Source: Hyphomicrobiales bacterium (GTDB lineage Bacteria; Pseudomonadota; Alphaproteobacteria; Rhizobiales; Rhizobiaceae). From it: DNA of 64,000 bases. Position 1 is the stretch's first letter. Each line of letters opens with the position of its first letter. A program made the position numbers and the translations under genes. The stretch spans positions 170,549 through 234,548 of the forward strand of contig UCJA01000009.1 of assembly GCA_900472675.1 (NCBI GenBank). The letters are read 5' to 3'. Below, one piece after another: positions 45,740-55,069 of the stretch. The notes below the pieces were generated by a model. The model was not told the origin of the DNA. It ran no database searches and saw only the letters and a list, made by a program, of their open reading frames with translations.

Positions 45740-46861
45740 TCAATCCTGCAGCAACACGCCGCCGAACATTACCTGCGGAGCCTTGCCCCTTGGAGACGAG
45801 ACATAGGCGGTGGCAGCGCTCTCGACAGGCGCACGGGCAATGGGCTGAACCGCCTGCACGGTGCGATTTTGAGCCGGACGAGCCTGGGCGACACGCGGCT
45901 CGGCGTAAGCGGGCTGGGCATAGCTCGGCTGCACCGGCACAGGCGCGATCCTTGCCGTAGCAGCGGCGGGCTTTGTGGCAGCGACCACGGGCGCAGCTTT
46001 CGCCGGAGCGGGAAGTGCTGCAGTCCGGACTGGCGCAGCGCGCTCGACCGTCCTTGGCGCCGAGGCGACAACCGGGCGTGGCTTGGAAGGTTCACGCTCT
46101 GCAGCGGAGTAAGGCTGCGGCAGCGCCGAGCCATAGGTCTGCAACTGGTCGCCGAGCGACTGGTTGGAAGCCACCATCACGCCGGTAGCGATCTGGCCGC
46201 CAGGATTGAAGCTCGGCAGGCGGTCGCCCTTGCGCACATAGGAGGCCATCAGGAATGGCATGTCCTGCCCGTCCATGCGGGCGCGGCCGACATACTGCAC
46301 GTTGACCTTGGCGGTACCGGCGCGCTTGATGTCCAGCATTTCGGCCGTTTTGGCGGACACGTCGAGAATGCGTCCCTCGTGATACGGGCCGCGGTCGTTG
46401 ACGCGCACGATCACGGACGAACCGCTCTCCAGATTGGTCACGCGGGCATAGCTCGGCAGCGGAAATGTGGGATGTGCGGCCGTCAGCGCAGAGCTGTCGT
46501 AGACTTCGCCGTTTGCCGTGTAGCGACCGTGGAAGGCCGAGCCATACCATGAGGCAAGGCCACTCTTGTTGTATTTCGGGTCTTCCTTGGGGACATAGGT
46601 CTTGCCCCTCACCTGGTAGGGATTGCCGACCATAAAGCGTCCGCCGCCCTTCGGAACAGGCTGGCCGTCCGACACGACGCGCGGGCTGGCCTTTACGCCG
46701 TATTCCTTTTCGGAGAAATATTCCTTGCTGCGGGTCTTCTTCGCAGGAGGTTCCGGCTCTGTCTTAGTCGTCGCGCACGACGCCATCGACAGGCAGACCA
46801 CCGACACGCCGAGCAATTTGACGCCCAGCGAAAAGGAAACTCGATTAACGCTCAAAATCAT
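45740..46861 (-). CDS. rlpA: Septal ring lytic-transglycosylase-like lipoprotein RlpA
   Basis: A 373-aa outer-membrane lipoprotein. Signal peptide ends in the lipobox LSMASC (Cys near residue 29). The double-psi beta-barrel domain (about residues 100-190) has SGLASWYGSAFHGRYTANGE, TNLESGSSVIVRVNDRGPY and GRILDVSAKTAEML, the conserved RlpA core. The C-terminal ~150 residues are Pro/Ala/Val-rich and disordered with no SPOR domain, unlike E. coli RlpA. The start at 46861 is chosen for the signal peptide; the frame is open 107 codons further upstream. RlpA proteins act on denuded glycan at division sites, consistent with its place beside a cell-wall carboxypeptidase gene. Confidence 0.9.
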   Translation of the reverse strand: MILSVNRVSFSLGVKLLGVSVVCLSMASCATTKTEPEPPAKKTRSKEYFSEKEYGVKASPRVVSDGQPVPKGGGRFMVGNPYQVRGKTYVPKEDPKYNKSGLASWYGSAFHGRYTANGEVYDSSALTAAHPTFPLPSYARVTNLESGSSVIVRVNDRGPYHEGRILDVSAKTAEMLDIKRAGTAKVNVQYVGRARMDGQDMPFLMASYVRKGDRLPSFNPGGQIATGVMVASNQSLGDQLQTYGSALPQPYSAAEREPSKPRPVVASAPRTVERAAPVRTAALPAPAKAAPVVAATKPAAATARIAPVPVQPSYAQPAYAEPRVAQARPAQNRTVQAVQPIARAPVESAATAYVSSPRGKAPQVMFGGVLLQD

Positions 46862-47344
46862 GTCGTCCCATGCCGCATTTGCTGTGAGTTGAAGCAGTCC
46901 ACTGGCTGATCCGCACCCACACGCTACCGTTTCGCTTCGAAACAACTCGTTCTGCTTCGACACATTGGTGATGCTGTTTTGCGTCGTTATTGGGCAGAAA
47001 GCGATGGAATTCTGGGGATTAACTAAACTATCAGATGGTATGGTTAATCGATTGCTACCGCGATAACTGCCCATTGACGGCGCGTCTCTGACCCCTGCAC
47101 AGGGCGCACCGCACGGGCGGGAGAAGGGTCGTCTGAGGGCACCAAAACCGCCCTCCCCGTCCGTTCCAGGGCAGGTCCTCAACAGAAAAGAACGGCGCTT
47201 TAAACGCCGCCCTTTATCCGGTGCATCCTGGCTTGGAGGCTTAAAGCATGTCGCGATCTTTAAGATGCGCTCCTCACGCTTTACGTTCCTGTTTTATCGC
47301 ATATCGTCATCGCAAAACCGCTGCACACTTTTGCGCGACATGCT
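46862..47344. other. 483-base intergenic region between rlpA and the chemoreceptor gene
   Basis: Contains the rlpA promoter region, a hairpin-plus-T-run terminator on the minus strand (47181-47209) and most of a dispersed palindromic repeat (47299-47345). No open frame with a ribosome binding site was found. Confidence 0.65.
47181..47209 (-). terminator. Likely terminator of the chemoreceptor transcript
   Basis: CGGCG / CGCCG stem with TTTAAAG loop, followed on the minus strand by TTCTTTTCTG. It is about 140 bases beyond the chemoreceptor stop, with the palindromic repeat in between. The stem is short, so confidence is moderate. Confidence 0.5.
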
Positions 47345-47345
47345 T
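47299..47345. repeat. Rhizobial dispersed intergenic palindromic repeat
   Basis: Core GCAAAACCGCTGCACACTTT, flanked by inverted CGCAAAA / TTTTGCG and ending GCGCGACATGCTT. I recognise this sequence as a frequent intergenic repeat in Rhizobium and Agrobacterium genomes. The left arm (GCATATCGTCAT) is degenerate relative to the right arm, while AAGCATGTCGCG at 47244-47255 is an exact 12-base inverse of 47334-47345. The repeat ends at the first base of the chemoreceptor stop codon. Confidence 0.65.
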
Positions 47346-49345
47346 CAGAATTCTTCCCATGTGTCGGTGGCACTGGCCGGCGATGCTGCGGCGGCGGCAC
47401 TTGAGGAGCGACCGCCGAAAGCCTTGGCGATCTTGCCGACCATGCTGCGGGCCGGCGATGACACCGGTGCCGAACCGCGGGAGGCCGATGTAGGTGCAGT
47501 TGCCGGATGACGCGCCGCTGCCGACTGTCCACCCTGGGATTGCCCGGCGTCCGATCTGCCCAGCTGGAAGCCGGCGATCAGTGTGCGAAGCCGTGCTGCC
47601 TCGTTGGCAAGCGTCGCGCCGGCGGCATTCGCCTCTTCCACCATGGCCGCGTTCTGCTGGGTCACCTGATCCATCTGGTTCACCGCGGTGTTGACCTCGG
47701 AGAGCCCGACCGACTGCTCGCGCGCCGAGGTGGCGATCGCATCCATGTGCTGGTTGATGGTGACGATATAGCCTTCGATCGTCTTCAACACCTCACCGGT
47801 CTCGCTCACCAGCTTAACACCGCTGCCGACCTCCGCAGACGAGTTGCGGATCAGTTCCTTGATTTCCTTGGCAGCCTTGGCAGACCGCTGGGCGAGTTCA
47901 CGCACTTCCTGGGCAACGACCGCAAAACCCTTGCCCGCTTCGCCGGCTCGTGCCGCTTCGACACCGGCGTTCAGCGCCAGAAGATTGGTCTGGAACGCAA
48001 TGTCGTCGATCACACCGATGATGTTGGAGATCTGGTTGGACGACTGTTCGATCCGGCCCATGGCCGTCACGGCATTGGCAACCACCGTACCGGACTGATG
48101 CGCGCTCTGGTTTGCCTGGATGGCGACGGTCCGGGCTTCCTCGGCGCGCTTGGAGGAATTCGTGACATTGGCGGTGATCTCGTCGAGCGCCGCGGCGGTT
48201 TCCTCGAGCGAGGCTGCCTGCTGCTCCGTACGCCGGGCCAGATCGTCGGCGCTATGGCTGACCTCGCGGGCACCACTGTCGATCGAGGCGCCTGCATCGG
48301 CGACCGTGTGGAGCGTTGCGCGCAGCTGCTCCATGGCGCGGTTGAAATCGGCCCGCAGGCTTTCGAAGTCCTCGGCAAACGGACGCTCGAGCTGGAAGGT
48401 CAGGTCGCCGCTGGCCAGATGCTTCAACCCGTCGGCGAGACCATTGGTCGCCTGGGCCATGGCTTCGGTGCGAACCCGGTCCCGCTCTGCAGCCAGTTGG
48501 CGCTGCTCTTCCGACTGGTTGCGGTGGGTGTTCGCTTCCTGTTCGAGGTCGCGCGACCGGAGGCCATTGTCCTTGAACACCTGCACAGCACGCGCCATGC
48601 CGCCTACTTCGTCCTTGCGCTCCACACCCGATACGTCGGCTGCTAGATCGCCTTCCGCCAGACGCACCATGACGTCGCTCAGCGACTGCACAGGCCTGAC
48701 CAGCCAGACCTTGATCATCAGGAAGCTGATGATGGCAATGAGCACCAGACCGGCAAGAACGCCGCCGATCAGCATCCAGTAGGTGGTGACGGAGGCAGAC
48801 GAAAGCTCCGTCTTGCGGGCACTCGAAACCTTGGCAAGCTCATCGACCTTGGCGGCGAAGGCCTGCGTTATCGTGCGGACCATGGGCTGGCATTCCGCAA
48901 AGAACACTTCCATGGCGCTCTTCATGTCGAGATAGGTCAGCGCCTTGGTGCCAAGGGTGATGGATTTCGCGCAGGTCTGGTCGAGGATGGTGACGGACTG
49001 CGCCTTCAGATCTTTGATGACCGCATCGTTCGGGAGATCCGCAGAAGCCCGGTCGATCATGGCGTTGAATTCTTCGCGGGCGACAGCGATCTCTTCGAAG
49101 GCCTTCTTTTCCTGCTCCTTGTTGGAGGTCAGCAGGATATCGCTGATGGCGGCGCGCATGGTCTGGTAGGTGCGGCTGGCGCGGGCGAGCGAGACGGCCG
49201 CATCTTCCTCCGCCGTGAGCAGGTCGGAATAGCCGCTGTCTACCTTGGTGATCTGGTTGCCGGCATAGAGCGCAAGAACGAGCGCAAACAGCCCGAAAGC
49301 AGACAGCAGCACCAAAAATTTGCCGGTGATCGAAACGTTCTTCAT
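47345..49345 (-). CDS. Methyl-accepting chemotaxis protein
   Basis: A 666-aa membrane chemoreceptor. TM1 (residues ~8-30, [20 protein letters not shown]), a periplasmic four-helix-bundle-like ligand region (~32-190), TM2 (~193-215), HAMP (~215-268) and a second HAMP-like segment near 290-350 ([25 protein letters not shown]), then the long cytoplasmic signalling coiled coil with the hairpin tip [20 protein letters not shown]. The C-terminus ends DTWEEF, matching the xxWxxF pentapeptide that tethers CheR/CheB. It senses an unknown ligand. The start at 49345 follows weak ribosome binding; the frame extends 15 codons upstream. No che genes are adjacent. Confidence 0.95.
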   Translation of the reverse strand: MKNVSITGKFLVLLSAFGLFALVLALYAGNQITKVDSGYSDLLTAEEDAAVSLARASRTYQTMRAAISDILLTSNKEQEKKAFEEIAVAREEFNAMIDRASADLPNDAVIKDLKAQSVTILDQTCAKSITLGTKALTYLDMKSAMEVFFAECQPMVRTITQAFAAKVDELAKVSSARKTELSSASVTTYWMLIGGVLAGLVLIAIISFLMIKVWLVRPVQSLSDVMVRLAEGDLAADVSGVERKDEVGGMARAVQVFKDNGLRSRDLEQEANTHRNQSEEQRQLAAERDRVRTEAMAQATNGLADGLKHLASGDLTFQLERPFAEDFESLRADFNRAMEQLRATLHTVADAGASIDSGAREVSHSADDLARRTEQQAASLEETAAALDEITANVTNSSKRAEEARTVAIQANQSAHQSGTVVANAVTAMGRIEQSSNQISNIIGVIDDIAFQTNLLALNAGVEAARAGEAGKGFAVVAQEVRELAQRSAKAAKEIKELIRNSSAEVGSGVKLVSETGEVLKTIEGYIVTINQHMDAIATSAREQSVGLSEVNTAVNQMDQVTQQNAAMVEEANAAGATLANEAARLRTLIAGFQLGRSDAGQSQGGQSAAARHPATAPTSASRGSAPVSSPARSMVGKIAKAFGGRSSSAAAAASPASATDTWEEF

Positions 49346-49678
49346 GTCAGACCCAATTTGAAACAGCCCGGGCGAGAACCGGCGCGCCATCGTATCTGGG
49401 CGGCTGCGCGGGTCCTTCCCGGAAATGACGTGATGCCCCTCCCGAGGGTTGACCCAAGATTACCGACGAAGCTTTTACCCTTGGTTAAAGACATTCCCGA
49501 AGCCACACTGAATCCGTGTAATCCCGTAAGGGCTCGCCGAACCAAAAAAATCTCCTCCGCGCTTCACAGGTGGCAGCCGGTTGACGTCGGCGGCAGGCGG
49601 TTTATAAAGCGCAGGCTCGACGCGAGACGCTGCGTGAAAGCACCCTAGCGGGGACGGTCACGGGCGTTAACGGCTCAA
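49346..49678. other. 333-base region between the chemoreceptor start and tRNA-Ser
   Basis: Holds the divergent promoters of the chemoreceptor gene and the tRNA. An imperfect inverted repeat CTTTTACCC / GGTTAAAG lies near 49469-49487. No credible gene is visible. Confidence 0.5.
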
Positions 49679-49768
49679 GGAAGAGTGTCCGAGTGGTTTA
49701 AGGAACCGGTCTTGAAAACCGGCGTGCGGGAGACCGTACCGTGGGTTCGAATCCCACCTCTTCCGCCA
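49679..49768 (+). tRNA. tRNA-Ser (anticodon UGA)
   Basis: A 90-base class II tRNA with encoded CCA. Acceptor GGAAGAG pairs with CTCTTCC, the anticodon loop is CTTGAAA with TGA flanked by the stem CCGGT / ACCGG, a long variable arm (GTGCGGGAGACCGTAC) marks a serine-type tRNA, and the T arm is GTGGG-TTCGAAT-CCCAC. It ends GCCA at 49768. No integrase or phage sequence follows, so it is not in use here as an attachment site. Confidence 0.96.
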
Positions 49769-49818
49769 TTTCACGTCTAAATTTTATCAAATCCCCGCTC
49801 GGAGTTTAACGACTCCGC

Positions 49819-50718
49819 TTATTCAGGCGGCGCGACGAAGAGTTTGTCCGGAAACGCCGCCGTGACCACCTCCATGAAGGCGCGCACCTTGGCGCCGATC
49901 AGGCGGCGTGAGCTTTGCAGTGCCCAGATCTCCACGGGTGCGCCGGCATGATGTCCCCAGTACGCAAGCCTCCCCGCCTCGATATCATCGGCGACCAGGA
50001 GTTTTGGCAGCAAGGCCGCCCCCGCCCCTGCCAGCACCGCATCACGGACCATGAGGAGGGAAGAAAGCCGAAGGATCGGGTCCGGTCTAAAGACGATGTC
50101 AGCCGCCGTTCCAGAACCCATCCGCCAGAGCATCCCGAGCGGCGTCGCCGAAAGCAGAACGGCCTTCACGGTCGATTCGCTGTCGTCGGCTTGGGGAGAC
50201 GGGCGTGCCATGCCGGGCGGCGCCACGATCAGGCGCTCATCGGTGAGGAAACGGCGGCCGACGAGACGCTCGTCCGGAGAGGGGTCGATGCGGATGACCA
50301 GATCGTAGCCATCTTCCACCGGATCGACCTTGCGGTCCTCGGCAATGATTTCGAGCTGCACCTGCGGATAGGCCAAGGCAAACTGCGCGGCGATCCGCGG
50401 GAGCGCCACGTGCGCAAAAACCATCGGCGCGCTCACCCGCAGCCGGCCTCTCGGCGCCGATGCGCCAAGAACGACCGCTTCTCCAGCCTCTGCGATTTCG
50501 CTGAGCAGCCCGCGCGTGCGCTCATGGAGCGCGCGTCCTTCGTCCGTCAGTCGGAGGCTCTTCGACCCGCGCTCGATCAGTCGCACGCCGAGGCTCTCTT
50601 CCAGTTCACCCACCCGCCGCGACAGCGTAGCCTTGGAGCGGCCAGAGACGCGGGCGGCGCGACCGAACCCGCCATGAGAAGCGACCAGGTCGAAGTCAGA
50701 CAGGGCCTGAAGATCCAT
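49819..50718 (-). CDS. LysR-family transcriptional regulator
   Basis: A 299-aa LTTR. The N-terminal winged HTH is MDLQALSDFDLVASHGGFGR then AARVSGRSKATLSRRVGELEESLGVRLIERGSKSLRLTDEG; the effector domain follows from RGRLRVSAPMVFAHVALPRI. The start at 50718 is set by the family N-terminus. It is divergent from the unknown 129-aa gene and the NAD(P)-binding protein gene, the normal LTTR-target layout, with a 147-base intergenic region that contains GAGA-N7-TCTC (T-N11-A type) near 50735-50750. The effector ligand is unknown. Confidence 0.92.
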   Translation of the reverse strand: MDLQALSDFDLVASHGGFGRAARVSGRSKATLSRRVGELEESLGVRLIERGSKSLRLTDEGRALHERTRGLLSEIAEAGEAVVLGASAPRGRLRVSAPMVFAHVALPRIAAQFALAYPQVQLEIIAEDRKVDPVEDGYDLVIRIDPSPDERLVGRRFLTDERLIVAPPGMARPSPQADDSESTVKAVLLSATPLGMLWRMGSGTAADIVFRPDPILRLSSLLMVRDAVLAGAGAALLPKLLVADDIEAGRLAYWGHHAGAPVEIWALQSSRRLIGAKVRAFMEVVTAAFPDKLFVAPPE

Positions 50719-50865
50719 GTGCCTGTTCCATATATGAGACGAACTATCTCGACACTGGCATCTTCCGCACATTATTGAAACGCGTATCTTTGTCCTCAGA
50801 GATGCAGTGCGCATCGCAGCAGGAGGCTTTCAGATAACCTCCATCTGTCGCAAAGGACCATGATC

Positions 50866-51255
50866 ATGACACGCATATTGTTTGTCGGGCAGAAGCCTGA
50901 AACCGTCGACTTTACCGATCCCTCCCTGCCGCCAGGGTTCGATGCCGAGAAGATCCAGGCGGGCATTACGATCGCCCAAACGTCAATGACCGGGCGAGGT
51001 TGGGACGTCGATCTCTGCATGATCGCTCCCGACGATAGTGGGATCGCAGTGCTGACCGCTCAGCTGGCGCAGGCGGATTACGATTGCGTCGTGGTCGGTG
51101 GCGGCCTGCGCATCCCGCCAAAGGGACTGCCGTTCTTCGAGAGAGTCGTAAACGTGGTTCACCGCGGTGCACCAAAGGCGGGGATCGCATTCAACACCCG
51201 CCCCGAGGACACGGCAGAGGCTGCAGAACGGTCGCTCGGCGGACATCCGAGGTGA
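50866..51255 (+). CDS. Conserved-looking hypothetical protein, 129 aa
   Basis: Not recognised. The protein starts MTRILFVGQKPETVDFTDPS and continues with LPPGFDAEKIQAGITIA, a beta strand and loop, then DVDLCMIAPDDSGIAVL, DCVVVGGGLRIPPKGLPFFE and GIAFNTRPEDT. The pattern of short beta strands followed by helices, with DYDCVVVGGGLR, suggests a small alpha/beta Rossmann-like or flavodoxin-like fold without an obvious cofactor motif. AAGGA sits 8 bases before the ATG at 50866; an ATG two codons earlier is too close. It lies first after the divergent LysR gene and 63 bases before the NAD(P)-binding protein gene, so the three look like one regulatory unit. Confidence 0.78.
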   Translation: MTRILFVGQKPETVDFTDPSLPPGFDAEKIQAGITIAQTSMTGRGWDVDLCMIAPDDSGIAVLTAQLAQADYDCVVVGGGLRIPPKGLPFFERVVNVVHRGAPKAGIAFNTRPEDTAEAAERSLGGHPR

Positions 51256-51318
51256 TCTCCCACACCCGCGCAACATTCATGAATTTCTCTCCATCAAAAC
51301 AACTTTTACAGGCGTGAC

Positions 51319-51948
51319 ATGAAAATCCTGGTGTTGGGCGCCACTGGTGCCACCGGCCGGTTGATCGTCGAAAAGGCCGTCGCAGAGGGTCACGAGGTCG
51401 TCGCCCTCATTCGCTCCAAGGCAAAAGCCGCGGATCTTGTCGGCGCAAACTTGATCGAAGGCGATGCCCGCGATCCCGCAGCGCTCACACGCGCAATTGC
51501 CGGCTGTGATGCCGTGATCAGTGCGCTGGGCACAGCCATGAGCCCGTTCCGGGAGGTGACCCTGCTCTCGACTGCGACGTCTCCGCTGATCGGCGTCATG
51601 GAGCAGCAGAACATCAAGCGATTCGTGTGCATTACCGGGCTTGGCGCTGGCGACAGCCGCGGCCACGGTGGCTTTTTCTTCGATCGGCTGCTCCTGCCCC
51701 TGATGCTGCGGAAAGTCTACCAAGACAAGGACCGCCAGGAAGATGCCATCCGGGCCAGTGCGCTCGACTGGACCATCGTCCGGCCAACGGTTCTCAACGA
51801 CAAGCCGGCGCGTGGTGGCATCACAGCGTCGACGGACCTGTCGGGCATCCATGGCGGGACCATTGCCCGGTCCGATGTCGCGCAGTTCGTCGTGGAGCAG
51901 CTGACAGCAGACACCTGGTTGCGCAAGGCGCCGCTGATTACCTGGTAG
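51319..51948 (+). CDS. NAD(P)-binding SDR-like protein (atypical, NmrA/BVR-B type)
   Basis: A 209-aa protein with the Rossmann motif GATGATG in MKILVLGATGATGRLIVEKA. Later segments: DARDPAALTRAIAGCDAVIS, RFVCITGLGAGDSRGH and DWTIVRPTVLND. This follows the NAD(P)H-binding, flavin-reductase/biliverdin-reductase-like atypical SDR pattern, lacking the YxxxK catalytic pair of classical SDRs. A role as an NAD(P)H-dependent redox enzyme or sensor is inferred. It follows the 129-aa gene and is convergent with the HlyD-like gene (49 bases apart). Probably controlled by the adjacent LysR protein. Confidence 0.87.
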   Translation: MKILVLGATGATGRLIVEKAVAEGHEVVALIRSKAKAADLVGANLIEGDARDPAALTRAIAGCDAVISALGTAMSPFREVTLLSTATSPLIGVMEQQNIKRFVCITGLGAGDSRGHGGFFFDRLLLPLMLRKVYQDKDRQEDAIRASALDWTIVRPTVLNDKPARGGITASTDLSGIHGGTIARSDVAQFVVEQLTADTWLRKAPLITW

Positions 51949-51996
51949 AAAGCTCATGCGTGGAGGCCTCGTCACCGGTCCCCCACACCCGCCACC

Positions 51997-53298
51997 TCAC
52001 TCCTCGCGGAACGTGTGGCGGATCTGGTCTGTCAGCGGCTTGGCGAAATAGGAGACCACCGATCGATCGGCGATCTTGATGAAGACCTCGGCCGGCATGC
52101 CCGGATAGAGCTGCATCTCGGGTATCAGGGCGAGGCTCGGCGCATCGGGTTTTACCCGCACGGGATAATAGCCGACGCCGGTGCGCTGGTCCGTCACGAT
52201 ATCGGGAGAAACGGCGACCACCTCCCCCTTCACCTCCGGCGTGGTCCGCTGGTCGAAGGCGCTGAAACGGATCTGCACCTCCTGGCCGGGTCGCACCTGG
52301 TCGATGTTGCGGGGCACGATCTTCGCCTCCACAGTGAGTGCCCGCTGGTCCGGGGCCAGCAGCATCAGCGTTTCGCCGGCATTGACGACACCCCCCACCG
52401 TATGGACGGCAAGCTGGTAGATGCGGCCCTCCATCGGCGCGCGCACGTCCATCCGCTTCAGCTGGTCCGCAAGCGCCACGCGCCTTTCCTCCATCTCGGC
52501 GACATTGGCCTCGATTTCGGCCAGGTCCTTGGCGTTCTCGGTCCTCCGGTCCTCGTCCAGCTGCAGGATCTGCAGGTTGATCTCGTTGATGCGGCCCTCC
52601 GCCTGGGCCCGGGCGGCGATGCGCTGGCCGCGGTTGCCGTCGAGCTCGACCCTCTGTCGCTTCAGCGCGTTGACCCGCTGCATGGTCACCAGCTGCTGCT
52701 CGTAGAGCGAGTTGATTGCCCGGTATTCCTCGTCGATCAGCCCGCTTGCCTCGTCGATAGCCTTGATCTGGATGACTTCGCCGGAGATCTCCTCGGCAAG
52801 CTGCCCCCGGCGCTCCTCCAGTTGCTTCTTCATTCCGGAAAGCGCGGATCGACGGGTCTGAAACAGCTGGACCTCGCCCTGCGCCAAATTTCTCTTGGTC
52901 GTCACATCGATACCGGCGGCCGCCAGGTCCTCCAGCGTAAAGCTCTCCCGCCCCAACTGTTCCGCCTCAAGCCGCGCCCGGCGGGCATAGAGCTGCGCCA
53001 GCGTGCCGCTGACGATGCCGAGATTGGCCCGAAGCGCGGTATCGTCCAGCCGCAGCACGATGTCGCCGGCCTGGACATGGGCGCCTTCGCGGGCGTTGAG
53101 TTCGGAGACGATCCCGCCGCTCAGGTGCTGCACCTTCTTGACGTTGTCCTCGATGATGACAGTCGCTTCGCCCACCACGGCGTTGGACAGCGTCGCGGTA
53201 GCAGCCCAGCCGCCAATCCCGCCGACCAGCCCAAGGCCAAGCAGGCCGACCAGCAGGATGTGGCGCCGAAGCGAACGTTGTGAGGGAATACCGGCCAT
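51997..53298 (-). CDS. Type I secretion periplasmic adaptor (HlyD/PrtE/PrsE-like)
   Basis: A 433-aa membrane-fusion protein. One TM helix (residues ~13-33, HILLVGLLGLGLVGGIGGW) is followed by a lipoyl half-motif LNAREGAHVQAGDIVLRLDD, a long alpha-hairpin (about 95-280, including LQILQLDEDRRTENAKDLAE), a second lipoyl half VRAPMEGRIYQLAVHTVGG, and the beta-barrel and membrane-proximal parts. Links the inner-membrane ABC exporter to a TolC-like channel. It starts four bases after the ABC gene stop, so it is translationally coupled. No outer-membrane partner or secreted substrate is encoded beside it. Confidence 0.92.
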   Translation of the reverse strand: MAGIPSQRSLRRHILLVGLLGLGLVGGIGGWAATATLSNAVVGEATVIIEDNVKKVQHLSGGIVSELNAREGAHVQAGDIVLRLDDTALRANLGIVSGTLAQLYARRARLEAEQLGRESFTLEDLAAAGIDVTTKRNLAQGEVQLFQTRRSALSGMKKQLEERRGQLAEEISGEVIQIKAIDEASGLIDEEYRAINSLYEQQLVTMQRVNALKRQRVELDGNRGQRIAARAQAEGRINEINLQILQLDEDRRTENAKDLAEIEANVAEMEERRVALADQLKRMDVRAPMEGRIYQLAVHTVGGVVNAGETLMLLAPDQRALTVEAKIVPRNIDQVRPGQEVQIRFSAFDQRTTPEVKGEVVAVSPDIVTDQRTGVGYYPVRVKPDAPSLALIPEMQLYPGMPAEVFIKIADRSVVSYFAKPLTDQIRHTFREE

Positions 53299-53302
53299 GG
53301 TT

Positions 53303-55069
53303 CTAATCCTGCGTCTCGCCGACCACCTTCAACGGTGACGGCCGCGGTTCCCCACCCTGCCCGTCGCGCCGCAGCACCCGGTTCAGAACCTCGTCCTTCG
53401 GGCCGAAGGCCGCCACGCGCCCCTCGGCCATCATCAGCACCATATCGACCGCCGAAAGCGCGCTGGGGCGGTGCGCGACGACGACCGCGATGCCACCGCG
53501 CTTGCGGATGCTGAGGATGGCATCGGAGAGCGCGGCCTCCCCCTCGTTGTCGAGGTTGGAGTTCGGCTCGTCCAGCACCACCAGGAAGGGGTTACCGTAG
53601 AGCGCGCGGGCAAGCGCGATCCTCTGGCGCTGGCCGCCCGACAGCATGGAGCCTGCGGTGCCCACCTCCGTCTCATAGCCGTTCGGGAGCTTCAGGATCA
53701 TCTCGTGTACGCCGGCGGTCTGGGCAGCCTCGATAATCAGCTCAGATGTCGAATCGTCTCGGAAACGGGAGATGTTTTGCGCAACGCTGCCGCCGAACAG
53801 CTCGACGTCCTGCGGAAGATAGCCCACATGCCGTCCGCGCGCCGTATCGCCCCACTGCTCCAGCGCGGCACCATCGAGCCGCACGAAGCCGCGGTAGGCC
53901 GGCCATATGCCGGTCAGCGCACGTGACAGCGAGGATTTTCCAGACGCGCTCGGCCCGATCACGCCAACGGCGCTTCCAGCCGCAAGGCTGAAGCTCGCGC
54001 CGGAAATGATGACGTCCGAGCGCCCAGGCGGGCCGCTCGCCAGGTTCTCGATCACAAGGCTCTTGGTCGGAGCCGGAAGCGACAGAGTGGCGCTCGTTTC
54101 CGGCAGCGCCTGCAGCCATTGACGCAACCGCTTCCACGATTGCTGCGCCGAAACGAAGCCGCGCCAGTTGGCGATCGCCTGCTCCACCGGCGCCAGCGCC
54201 CGCGATGTCAGGATCGACGAGGCGATGATGATGCCGCCCGAAGCCTGGTTGTTGATCACCAGCACGGCACCCGCGGCCAGCACGCCCGATTGCAGACCGA
54301 CGCGAAAGATCTTGGTCACCGTCGAATAGGCGTTCGACGTATCCGAGTTGCGGCGGTAATGCAGGCGGTAGCTGTCGTTGTAGTCGCCCCACGAGCGGGC
54401 GAGATCATCGCCCATGCCCATCGCTTCCACCACTTCCGCATTGCGCTGGGCGGCCGTCATCAGGATGTTGCGCTGGCCATTCAGCTCGTGCACCTGCTTG
54501 GCCGTAGCCTGGGTGGTGCGGTTGGTAAGATAGGTGAGAACCATCAGGACCAGCGACCCGCCGATGGCGATGTAGCCGATCACCGGGTGGAACAGAAAAC
54601 AGATGCCGATGTAGAGCGGCAGCCACGGCAAGTCGAAGAAGGCCGAGGGGCCTGGGCTGGACAGGAAGGTGCGCACCTGGTCGAGGTCGCGCATCATCGA
54701 CAGGCTGTCGGCCGAACCCTTCGTCTTGATCGGCGCCTTGAGCATGGCCTTGAACACGCGCCGGCTCAGCACTTCGTCGAAAATGCCCGATACGCGCATC
54801 AGCATGCGGCTGCGGGCAAGCTCGAAGGCGCCCTGGAACATATAGAGCATCGCCGCCAGCAGTCCGAGCGCGATGAGGGACGGAATGCTGCGGCTGGGGA
54901 TGACGCGGTCGTAGACCTGCAGCATGAAGAAGGAGCTCGTCAGATAAAGCACGTTGATCAGCGCGCTCGCAAAGCCAACCGCCATCAGGCCGCTTCGACT
55001 GCGCCGGATCGCGTCGCGCGTCACATCGTGCCTGTCGTCACCTGATGTCGCAGACTTGCTATCCGACAT
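53303..55069 (-). CDS. Type I secretion ABC exporter (PrtD/PrsD-like)
   Basis: A 588-aa half-size ABC exporter with a fused membrane domain (six TM helices, residues ~20-310) and nucleotide-binding domain. Motifs: SSFFMLQVYDRVIPSRS (PrtD-type TM1-2 loop), Walker A GPSASGKSS, Q-loop YLPQDVELF, signature MLSGGQRQRI, Walker B LVVLDEPNSNLDNEG and H-loop VAHRP. The NSNLD form after Walker B is characteristic of type I secretion systems. There is no N-terminal peptidase or CLD domain. The ATG at 55069 follows GGGAG; a GTG at 55087 is the longer alternative. Exports proteins such as RTX glycanases or proteases in rhizobia. Confidence 0.93.
   Translation of the reverse strand: MSDSKSATSGDDRHDVTRDAIRRSRSGLMAVGFASALINVLYLTSSFFMLQVYDRVIPSRSIPSLIALGLLAAMLYMFQGAFELARSRMLMRVSGIFDEVLSRRVFKAMLKAPIKTKGSADSLSMMRDLDQVRTFLSSPGPSAFFDLPWLPLYIGICFLFHPVIGYIAIGGSLVLMVLTYLTNRTTQATAKQVHELNGQRNILMTAAQRNAEVVEAMGMGDDLARSWGDYNDSYRLHYRRNSDTSNAYSTVTKIFRVGLQSGVLAAGAVLVINNQASGGIIIASSILTSRALAPVEQAIANWRGFVSAQQSWKRLRQWLQALPETSATLSLPAPTKSLVIENLASGPPGRSDVIISGASFSLAAGSAVGVIGPSASGKSSLSRALTGIWPAYRGFVRLDGAALEQWGDTARGRHVGYLPQDVELFGGSVAQNISRFRDDSTSELIIEAAQTAGVHEMILKLPNGYETEVGTAGSMLSGGQRQRIALARALYGNPFLVVLDEPNSNLDNEGEAALSDAILSIRKRGGIAVVVAHRPSALSAVDMVLMMAEGRVAAFGPKDEVLNRVLRRDGQGGEPRPSPLKVVGETQD

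Noticed and set aside
49679..50000. tRNA-Ser as an integration site
   Set aside because: No integrase, no repeated tRNA 3' end and no change in gene content after it.
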